DNA of 64,000 bases. It comes from Dendrolimus kikuchii. Taxonomy: Eukaryota > Arthropoda > Insecta > Lepidoptera > Lasiocampidae. Of this stretch, positions 26,001 to 38,000 are shown one piece after another; the first letter of the stretch is position 1; every line of letters begins with the position of its first letter. The DNA lies in NCBI GenBank assembly GCA_019925095.2, contig CM034411.1, forward strand, positions 1,337,001 to 1,401,000. Direction: 5' to 3'. Below the pieces are notes generated by a model. That model made no database searches. It was not told where the DNA came from and saw only the letters and a program-made list of their open reading frames with translations. A program made the translations under genes and the position numbers.

Positions 26001-29000
26001 TAAAATCATTACTATGTCTATCCTTTCAACATCTCGACTAGTTGGTTCGTTAGATATTAGTACATTATGGTACTAGTGTGTAATATTGGTGATTACCGCC
26101 GAGGCGGCATTGAGACTCGAGCCGTAGGCGAGGGTCTTAAGAGAGCCGAGGACGGTAATCATCAATACACACGTGTATCATACGACGTTTTTCAACAAAC
26201 TTGTGAATAAAATAACAACAAAAACTCATTTTAATTAGTAGATAAAAAAAGTTATATATGAGTGAAAGTTTTATTTATTAAACACGTACGAGTTAAAATT
26301 ATCTATTTAAATAAGAAGTTGCATGAAATGAGCAAGCAATAGGAACATTAATTTATTTGTTCTATAGAACACGATCTTTTTTTTTTTGAATAAAAACTTT
26401 TTTAAGAACAAAGCAACTCAACCAATAAAATTTAAAAAAAAATCTATAACTCACTAGTGAGTTATAATGTTTTTTAGTCACAGTTTGATTATGGGTGTCA
26501 TTCTGTGCCTAATTGCGGTGACCATAGAGCCACTTTATGAGCAAGTGTGTTGAAAAATTTTTACAATATAGCGGAAAAAATATTATCACTTCAAAATTAA
26601 GCGGTTAGTTTATTGAAAGCGGTATAGGGTATATGTTTTAACACAGTTTTGGCATGAATAATATATCGGCTAATGTCCAACAAGACAATTAATGCATAGA
26701 CATTAATTTTTTAGAAAATGTTGCAAGGTTTGAAAAAGATTTAAAGCAAACAGTTTCTTGTCAACTAGAAAATAATTACACCACTTCCGTGAGCACGGCC
26801 ACTTTTCAGTGGCCGAAACGTCTGAATAACCAAAATCAAATAAATTACCGCGCTTAAAACCGTTAAAACGTAGCTTTGTTATGTATACAAGTCGCGAAAA
26901 CTTGAGAAAATCTTAAATTACACCACTAACAAATAAACACAAATATATATTTCTTATTACACTTTAATCTATTTTCTTCTTTTATCTTCTAGCTATAACT
27001 TAATTCGGACCAGAAGTTTTCGAAAAAGCAACTTTAAGAATAAACTTTACTAATTGCTATTACTTTTACTGGTAATACAACCAACGACGTTGCCATTAAC
27101 TATAGCAAAATAAGTCTATCTGTCTGTGTACTCATCCATAGTTCTTCTGTTCCATTAAGGTCTTACCTTCCACTATCGAATACATCAGCTCCGGTATCGC
27201 ATTGGTGGCCTTTGTTGCAATCTTGAAATCTATATTATCAGCATCTGAAAATGGTAATAGGTATGATATACTCGTACCATCATCGTTACCTTGGACAAAG
27301 AATATAAGCGCTTGTGTAGACGGCACCGCCAACACGCCGTTGTCTGTTACGCTTTGACATAAAATCTACGCGACCGTTTTGGCTGAAATTTGGTATATAT
27401 GTAGTGTCAATACCGAGAACGGATATTGAATACTGTTAATACCAACCGTTTCCGTCGGGGAGACGGAGGAGCACCGCGAGCGGCGCAGTCCGGTACACAT
27501 CGTCCGGCGACGCATACATTAATCACATACGTGTAATATCTTCTAATAAACTTCATATAATCATACTACGACAGTCCACGAATCATTGAAGCACCTTACC
27601 ATCACCAAAAAACAACCCAACTTATGGTCCTTCGAGCCGGATTCATTTTCATCTCAAAAACTGGGATAGTTACTTATTTTGAATAAAAACTTTTGATATT
27701 GAGTTAATTTAATTAATTCATAAGAATTACTCACAATTAGCTCTGACTAAAGCAGCGACTTCGACACCGACGGCTGCCAACGATTCTTGCATAGATTGCT
27801 TTTTGTTCAGCAATTCGTTCGCACTCAAAGGACTGGCTGCCGGTGTTTTGGCACTTTCGGCATTACAAATCTGTTAAGAAATTATTTACATTTAATTACA
27901 AAAACGTAAGACAGGCAAAGTTACTCCCCATTTTTAAAAACTTGATAAAAAATAAATATTTAATTTTAATACCCAATTGCATGTAAAGGAGACGGGGATT
28001 TTTGGGCTCAGAATGTAATGAGTTGAGATGTAGCTTAAAAAAAGCGTTATATTTTTCTATTACAAAATGGAAAACCTCAGCCCAAAAAACAATCTGGGAA
28101 CCGGGATATCTTAAACGTAATGTTAAAAATAAAATAAGTTATCAATTACTATAATTGATTTATTCGAAAGCAATTCAACAATTAATAGTATGAAAACCCT
28201 TACACTACACGATTAATTCTTTCAAAATAACTGAACCTATTGTAATTAACATTTGAAATCTCCTTATAGAAAATTGGTAATCCTGATAGTTTAATTATGG
28301 AAAACAGAATAATAAAGCAATAATTATATGATATTAACAATTAAATTATAAATAAGTTTAAATACAAATTAAAATTAAACTATAAAATTTAGTGCCAGAC
28401 CGATGTCAGTTGGAAACATGCCCAAAGGACTGGCCACATTACCTCGCTGTATCACAACGCTAATGCGTTGTCCGAGGTACAGACCAGTCTTTTGGTCACG
28501 TGAGACGTCTACCAGGCGTTTCGCTATGTCTCGATAAAGTTTGTGCGCCTCGGACCCCTATAGTCCCAGGGTCTCGACCCTAAAAGCCGCAAATATGTAA
28601 CCATTTCCGATGGTGGCATATTTGCGGCATTTTAGAGCCTCCTGCTGTGCAGCAGCTGTACCAGCAGACATGCTTGTAGCTGAAAGATGGGACACCGCCA
28701 GAGTATCGACGCAAGACGTATCCCATACTAAAGGGCGACCCATCCTCCAGGGACCGATGACATTCCATCGGGTCTCTTGCCATCGTCACGGCACGAGCCG
28801 TTCGGTTCTAGAACGGCAGGTACCCCGGTGGTCAGGAGAGGCCGCCCCTGCTTACGGGGCGGCCAGCCGCTTGCCGGGGTTGCGGATTAAGGCTCACGCT
28901 GTGTACCGCGACCCCGGCACTAATGCGGAGGAAGGCTCCCTTGGGGTTTTAGTGGGTATACCGGCGTCGGTCGTACTGATTAATCGGCGCCGGGGAGCCC

Positions 29001-32000
29001 CACACACCGGACGCGTCGATCCCCACGCGGCTGACGGGGCGGTAACGCATTTCCCCAAGTAAAAAAAAAAAAAAAAAAAAAAAGGTACCCCGGCGGTGAC
29101 TAGAGCCTAGATTATGTCATTAAGTGCTGCATGACGCGGAATTCTGCCGGCACTTCTGGTACAAGATAAACAATGATGACCGAGGCGCTCCCACTTATCT
29201 TCGCACTGACAGTGGCGCGGGACAACACAGGCCGCCTCTAGGCGAATGCAGGCACTTATTCTTATTGTAATTAACAGAAATAATGTCAAAATAATAAATC
29301 GATTTTCGTTCACAAAGCACAGCGGCAACACTGTAGACTTCAACCTATGATTTATTTCGTCTATGATCACTCTTCTCGTATCGTTTAGCACGTCTGCGTT
29401 TTGAGTGAGTTTTCCTGTTTTCCATTGATAATATATTTCTCGACCGCAGCATTCTTTACAAGGACTTCAGATCTTGCTTAAATTATACGACTCTTACTAT
29501 CATACCGGACACGAAGAATCATTAACGTTTAACGTTTCACTTAGGCTTGTTATTTTGGATCTTACAGCGGCTTATCGTTTGTATATTGGACATCATGGAG
29601 CTTTTTGTGAATTGTTGTATAGCGACAAACCGCTGTAATACAATAAGTAATAGCAATACTAAAATAATATTGCAACTGCATTGTAGGCAAATGGACAGTA
29701 GGTTGCTGTCTACATGTGATGTCTATAATATGGTATAAGCCTAAATGGCACTCTGTTGCTCGTGCCTACCCCGCAAGGGAACTGGCGTGAAGTTGTGTAT
29801 GTATGTATGTATAATTGAAGAGGAATAAAAATATTTAAAAAGTATCTGTTATTTTATACATCACTACCTTACGCAGGATCTGTTAAATTGATTATTTGAA
29901 AGATAATTAATCGTTTTCTACAGTAAATGTATTATTTAAGTTTCAAAAATCAGCTGTTTAATAGAGATTATTGCATAATCTCACTTATACTAAATCTCTT
30001 ATAACTTTGCTCCCAGATTGACAAACTCTGCAGAATTTTCGGTAATGATTTCTTGATATCTAAGCTACTGATTAATACCTGTCTCATCCTTTTACATCTG
30101 GGCACAAGAATGTATGAAAGCGTCTCCGTCTCCTTTACTTGTTAGTATATATATTAATATTATGTAGATTAGTATATATAATATTCTCTACAGACATAAT
30201 AATGTGTGTAGAGACCACGGGTCATAAAAATGGCCTGGACTTTTGGAGGGCTTGCGTGAGGCCATGGGGAGGCCAACACGTAGAGACCTCTTAATCAAAT
30301 TTAATGTAAATGTGGCGTGACACTGACCGGCGATTGTCCCTGTCTACACCATATAAAATGCACCCAAGGACAAGCCCCGGCCAGTGTAGGACTATTGTAG
30401 GGAATGAGAACAAAAGATACCGGGCTATTGGGGTGAACTGCTAATGGAACTAGGGAACTGGGACTATGGCGTCTGCCCGTTGCAATGTTTGTTCCACGAA
30501 CATGGAAATATGGGTAGACGGCGACTCGCTACTCACTGCATGGCCTCCTAAAAATATCAAGATTGGCGAGGAGCAACATGGGTGTGAGTGGCTAAGGGGT
30601 GTCGAGAGGTGGGCTGCAAGTTCACCGAAGCTACTTCCGATGTTAGGCCATTTATCACTTCCATCCCTAGAGCTTGAGTCTTAGCTCTAGCGATCTCCAT
30701 TCCGTGCCGGCTGGCATTACTATTATTAATATTGTATAGCTATTGATGTTGCTATACACATATTAATAATGTATATATTAGTATATATATAATATTAATA
30801 TGTGTTATTGTTTATTTATTTTAGGTATATGTATTGTGTAATATTTATATGTCTTATTTATATATGGATGTATTTAATATGCACACCACCGTCATACACT
30901 TGTGATTCCGTTTATCGATAATGGTCGGTGTGGTCGATTTGGTCGCTTTGGCTGATTTGGTCGATGTGGTCGATGTAGTTGATGTGGTCAGTGTAGTCGA
31001 TGAGATCCATATGGTCGATGTGGTCAGTGTGGTCGATGAGTTCCATGTGGTCGATGTGATCGATGTAGTCGATGTGGTCAGTGTGGTCAGTGTGGTCGAT
31101 GAGATACATATGGTCGATGTGATCGATGTAGTCGGTGTGGTCGATGAGATCCATGTGGTCGATGTGATCGATGTAGTCGGTGTAGTCAGTGTGGTCAGTG
31201 TGGTCGATGAGATCCATATGGTCGATGTGATCGATGTAGTCGGTGTGGTCGATGAGATCCATGTGGTCGATGTGATCGATGTAGTCGATGTGGTCAGTGT
31301 GGTCAGTGTGGTCGATGAGATCCATATGGTCGATGTGATCGATGTAGTCGGTGTGGTCGATGAGATCCATGTGGTCGATGTGATCGATGTAGTCGATGTG
31401 GTCGATGAGATCCATGTGGTCGATGTGATCGATGTAGTCGAAGTGGTCGGTGTGGTCGATGTGGTCGATGCTATCGATGTGGTCGATGCGATCGATGTGG
31501 TCAATGTGGTCGGTTTGGTCGGTGTGGACGGTGTGGTCTATGTGGTCGATTTGGTCGATGAGATCGATGTGTTCGATACGGCCGATTTGGTCATTTTGGT
31601 GTACATATGTAGTTTTAATACCGAAAATTGGTATAGATACTTTTCATCCGGGAGAGGAGATAGTTTGCGATCTAAAATGAAGAGAATCTTCCGGGGCAAA
31701 CAGAAGTAACATAACAATTTAATACCATGTAACCTGTGTTGTAACCTCTTTAAACAAAAGGCACGCATTGGAGGTTGAACCGCGGCGCAGCCGCGGGGTA
31801 AACTCTACTGTATATATATTAATAAGTTCATACCTTTAGAAGACTGTCTTCCGTCTTCTTAATCTTCTCCTTGGCATCTTCAACATTCTTCACAAAGACC
31901 TGGTGCATTCTTTTTTCATCGTCCGTCTTAAGAGCACACGGCGATGGGGGCTGGCTCTGGACCGATGATGACCTCGGTCTTATAGCGTCTAAAGTAAAAC

Positions 32001-35000
32001 AAATAAAATACGAATTATGGCTCACAGATAGTATCAGAAATGTTTACTGTAACACGTACAATATGCTGATAGATCGAAAACAAATTAAATGATGAGTGAT
32101 TAAAATTAATTAAAAACTTCTAACCTGAATAAATAGTCTGCTTCATGAAAATATTTAGAAACTACTTATAAATACAGTACAATGTAACACTAAGGTGATG
32201 ATGAAACCGATCTCAGCAATAGAGTACAAATTTAGTTAGTTTATTTAGTTTAGTGAACTCAAGTACTCCCTCGTTATGAGTCAATCTAAGACCCATTTTC
32301 GACGGCCTCATTGGTTGAGCTGGCTAAGTCGTAGCCGGCCGAATTTGCTGGAACGCAGAGGCTCCGGATTCGATTCCTGGCATGGTAAATTTTAAAAACG
32401 ATTTTTCTATTGTCTGGGTGTCTGGCATTGGCCCCAGAGTGATCTGTTGTATATTACACACAACACAAGCGTAATTTGCTTAGTTTGGGGATATACAATG
32501 TGTGTGTGTTTGTCTGCCGATTTTTTTTTTTATTGCGAAGTTATTTTTTTATATCATTCAATTACAATGTCATAACAGCCTTACAACGGAAGCGAAAAAG
32601 TAAGCATCTTATCTATAGCCTATTGTATTAGTAATACACTTAAATGCACTTTCTTTAATTTCCCTACGGGACACGTGAGTTTATCAAAATCTGCGTTCAC
32701 TTCACAAAAGTTCAATATCCGAAGAGCCCTGGTTAAAGGTGCTAGTAGAAGCACATTAGTTCTACTTGCCGGTACTGCGAACAACTTGTATTGTCTAACG
32801 CGAGTATAGTTGTCAGGTATGTAGAATTTTATATTCCTCAATATGCTGGGATTAGACGCCAAACATGTACAGGGACGTTTACAACACGAGAAGTGGAGCC
32901 AAGCAGTTACTAGCCTTTAGGATGGTTTAGGAGGGATAAAATCTGCACTCAGCTGAGATGAGAATATCTAGTACATAAAGAGATCTTTGAAAGTTGCAGC
33001 CGTGACTGAAAAATGGAGAGCAAGAAGATTAAGGTGGCAGGGGCATGTAATGAGGAGGGATAAAAGCTACGTGAGAATAAAAATGTTAAACTAAAAGATT
33101 GATGGGCACAAATGTAAAGGTAGACCAAAAAAGAAATGGGTAGATCGTGTGAAGGATGACACGATGATTTCTGATGTGCCAGAAGACGTATGCCAGAATA
33201 GAGGAGTGTAGAAGGAAAAGACATATTATGCCGATCTCAAATAATTTAGAGAAGGTAAAAGAAACGAGAAGAGGGATGTAGTAAAGGGATAGGGGAATAT
33301 AATAATGAGAAGGAATAGGGATGATGGGATAAGGAGAGCAGGAAATGAGCCATCATTACTTTTGCTCCTTGTACGAAATACGATTAGCTCAAGGGTAACT
33401 ATTTCCTACTGATATTCTGTGTTTGTATGGTGTCTCAGCGATCCAGCCAACCTTAAGAACAGCTGTGATTCCAGAATAGCTCTACTGCGTCAAAATCTAA
33501 CTGAAGCTTCTGTTACATGAGACCAGTCTTAGAGTGGTGCGTATTAAAATTTGTACCAAGATTTACAGTACTTTAAAACTTCAAAATTTATCAATAACCT
33601 AACATTGAAATTCCTTTAGCCTACATCTGTCAACATATTATAATTCAAGAAATTCAATCTAAATTACTCTTTAAATCACTAGCTTATCCGTGCAGGAACG
33701 GAGAAAGAATACAATTTCCTGCATTGGGGCGGCTTGTCATAAGAGGCGACTTAACAACCCACAGCCAGGTGGCAGGGTATTTGCCCGACTAGATGGCTAC
33801 CACCCCTGGTCTGAAGTATGTCGCCATAACAACCTTGAGTTATGTTCCGGCATTAGTGACCAGGTTCCAATATCCCTTAAGAGGGCAGCAGCGCCTTTGA
33901 AACACCTTTGATGTTCCAAATATCCATAGGCGATGGTAACCGCTATCCATCAAGTGGGCCGTCTGCCTGTCTGCTGAACTCCTGCAATAAAAAAAAACTA
34001 AACACTGCACTATTTGCTACAACTCCATTAATTCTTCGGAAAGTAACTGTACAACATACTTCTGCATTTATTTAAATAAAACCTGAGATTATTTTAACTA
34101 GACCTTTTGCTGAGGAGTTTCTTGTCGCTTTTATGCTTAAACAGCGATAACAGGTTACGAAGCAGTGTAAATAGAATAGAAAGTGGAATTAAATTTTAAC
34201 TTATTATATGTGACCTTCAAGAAATGTTCTCTATGTATGAAATGTACAGAACCAGATTCGAAAAGAAGAATCTCTTACCCTCACTCTCTTCAAACCTAAC
34301 TCGATCCAGAAACTGTTGGTTGATATCAGAAATTTTCCTCTTTTGAGACATTCCGACCCGTGCAGGAGGCGCTGGCGGTTGCGGCCTCGACTTAGCGATA
34401 ACTGGCTTCCCGTTCGAAGGTACTGGTGGAGCTGGTCTATGATGATCAACAGCAGCCGAACTGCCATACGAAGACTTGCGAACTGGAGGATCTGGTTTCG
34501 TTGTTAAGCTGCCTACAAATAACATTTTAAATCTATACTATAACAAATCTGTAAATGGTTGGAGTTTGTACGATGCGTTTAATAGTGTAAACAAATTCCG
34601 AAGAAAAGATTCCGAATATAATAAAACTACGTTTTAACGGTTTTAAGCGCGATAATTTTATTTGATTTTGGTTTTTCCGACGTTTCGGCCACTTTTCAGT
34701 GGCCGTGAGCACGGAAGACAAAGATGTCAAGTGTCAACGAGTATTGTTAAAGTTTTATTTAGCCTACCGCCAACTTATTAATTTTAATTATTTAATTTTA
34801 ATTTTGTTTATGGTTATTATTTACTTTATGGGAGCCTAATCTAATTTACTACCGCTTCGCAACATGTTATGGCTTGAAGAGAAGAAGCGGCGCAAGAAAC
34901 TCTTCAGCAAACATGCCTAGCTCTAATAATTTTATATAATATTAAAATGGGTGGAAGGAAAAATAAAAGTAATTATCATTCAAGTTGGTTTGTGTTCCGT

Positions 35001-38000
35001 TGTACGCAGAAAGAGCTCACAGTGTCTTGAGGTCTGGCAGCTGGTTTTTGCTGGGTTTGGGTCTTAATAGTCGGAAACGTCGGAAAAACCAAAATCAAAT
35101 AAAATTACCGCGCTTAAAACCGTTAAAACGTAGTTTTATTATGTATACAAGTCGCGAAAACTTAAGAAAATATTAGATTCCGAATATACAATTTTTGTCT
35201 GTCTATCTGTTCTAGCATCACATTGTATCTACTGAACAGATTTAAATGAAACTCGAAACGGAACTACCTTATATCCCAAATAAACAATTACAATAGTTAT
35301 CCCGTAAAATCATATCGTTTCTTTAGAATAGACGGATTAACTAAACAGAAGGCGCTGCAATCGCGTTTTTCAATTCACTAACAAATACCTACGTTGTCAT
35401 AAACAATATGTCATTCGTTGTATTACTTCTAATCAGATTGGCTTCGACTCGTCTCTATCTTTTGCTGGACAGTTGTCTAGACTATATGGACTGAGTTTCT
35501 TTGTTATTATTATATGTAATCCGTCCAGGAACGGAGAAAGAATACAATTTCCTGCGTTGGGGCGGCCTGTCGTCAGAGGCGACTAAACAACCCACAGCCA
35601 GGTGGGAGGGCATTTGCCCGACTGGGTGGCTACCACCTTGAGTTGTGTTCCGGTATTAGTGACCAGGTTCCAGTCTCCCTTAAGAGAGCAGCAGCGCATT
35701 TGTAGCACCTTAGGTGTTGCAAATGTCCATAGGCGATGGTAACCGCTTTCCATCAAGTGGGCCCTCTGCCTGTATGCTGAACTCCTGCAATAAAAAAAAA
35801 ATAAAAAAAAGTATATATTAAAGTTATTGTCTTAATGGTATTTGGAGTATGGACATTATGGAGACTGTACCTACAGCACTATAATCACAACACAATAAAG
35901 GACTTACTACAGTACTAATTCTTCTGACCGGGCGGCCTGTAATAAGAAGCGAAAAAAACGCCCAACTAGGTGGTAGAGCAATTGCAGCTTTGAATGCCTA
36001 CCACTCCTGGTGTATAGTCTGTCGCCATAACAACCTTATGTTCCATAAGAGGCCAGGATCCAGTCCCCAATTTCGAGGCTAGCAGTACACTGCTAGCGTT
36101 CGCCAGCTGCGCAATAAAAAAAGGAAGAGAGGCATCTACTCACGTCTTTTCACAGCTCGACAAACTGCTCTCAACTCTTTCAATATGTCTTCGAGTTCTG
36201 TAAGGTCTTTCTCAAGGGTATTCTGTAGATTTCGATGAGAATGATCCTTGACTTTCCTCCAGGAGTCACCGAGGTCCTGGCTCGATGAGGAGAACGCGTC
36301 TATCGATGTCATCAAAGCTTCTTGGCATTTGGGTTCAGTTATCGTCGAGGCTGTGAGCTAAAATTAAGGAAAATATTTTACTAAACCTCCATGACTTTGC
36401 AGAGTGCTTCTCTCTGGAACTTTTTGCCCGTAGATGACAAAAAAACTAAATCATTTCCATCAGAAAGAACCATCGGTCAGTCGAATGTATCTTGACTTGC
36501 ACTTGCATTTTTTTTTTTGGTGAAAGATACAGACTTGGGAGCCAGGAATGAACTTATGATACCATAGACATATTACGTGGTAGAGCCAGATTATGCCTCT
36601 GAAGACCGGCTCCATCAGTGTGATATCACCCTTTCACAGAACATCATCGTGGCACGGTTAGCCTTGAACTAATCGTATTTCATACGATGAGTAAGAGTTC
36701 TGATGGCTAACTTGCCCCTCTATCTTCTCCATCCCATCTTCTCTATCCATGCTGGTAAAGAGTTGGCTTCGCCCTCAGTGTTGCTGGCGTCTATAGTTGG
36801 CGGTAACGCTTACCGTTGCGTTGGGGGTCTGCTTGCCACCTTCGTAATATAAATGAAATTGTTAGACTCACTTGTGCGTTGGTGAGTAGTGTCTGAGCAG
36901 CATCAGCAGTCTTCGATCCTTTGCAGTCCAACTCTTGGCCAACCTCCCCACCAACTGCTTCGGTCAACTGTTGGACGTTGGCCAGCAGGTGGGAGGCTTT
37001 GCCAGCTGCTGACGACGATAACTCTAAAACCTATAAAATACAATCATCTTAAAAACTTCTAAGTTTATAAGATAATAACGATCAAAAGAAGTCTGACGAC
37101 CGATTCCGCTAACAGCGAAAGTTTTAAAGCTACGGAATGAAAAGAAAAGTTGAAACAAAAAAATTGGAAAATTATATAATTCAATGAAAATCTTGCCTGT
37201 CTTTCCTGCTTTCCTTCAACGGACGGACTGATTACGAACTTCAACTTATCTGACGCTTCAGCGAATTTAGCACCCAATTCGTTTAGATCCTATAGACGAA
37301 AAATAAGTGTAATAAGTTTAAATACAATAAGTAATAGTAATAAAACTACGTTTTAACGGTTTTAAGCGCGGTAATTTTATTTGATTTTGGTTTTTCCGAC
37401 GTTTCGGCCACTTTTCAGTGGCCGTGATCACGGAAGACAAAGATGTCAAGTGTCAACGAGTATTGTTAAAGTTTTATTTAGCCTACCGCCAACTTATTAA
37501 TTTTAATTATTTAATTTTTAATTTTGTTTATGGTTATTATTTAATCTATGGGAGCCTAATCTAATTTACTACCGCTTCGCAACATGTTATGGCTTGAAGA
37601 GAAGAAGCGGCGCAAGAAACTCTTCAGCAAACATGCCTAGCTCTAATAATTTTATATAATATTAAAATGGGTGGAAGGAAAAATAAAAGTAATTATCAGT
37701 CAAGTTGGTTTGTGTTCCGTTGTACGCAGAAAGAGCTCACAGTGTCTTGAGGTCTGGCAGCTGGTTTTTGCTGGGTTTGGGTCTTAATAGTTTTGATAAT
37801 TGGATCCCAAACAGGTGGTACTTGCCAACCATCTTCTCTATTGAAATTTGGGTGTTTTTTGATTTCAATAGCCTCACGCATCATTCTAGGTATGAAACGA
37901 TTCTCTTTCGCGAGGATTTGTGGGTTATCGAATCTGATGTAGTGGTTGGGTTTATCCAGCGTGTGTTCAGACGACCCATTAAGGTATTTATCTGTATGGG

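Noticed and set aside
30922..31605. Possible CRISPR array
   Set aside because: Contiguous 9-mers without spacers, in a eukaryotic intron.
30854..31709. Long open frames of 216 and 262 codons on opposite strands (Thr/Ser-rich and Val/Asp-rich)
   Set aside because: They arise from a 9-bp repeat, which keeps frames open; no codon or splice evidence for a gene.
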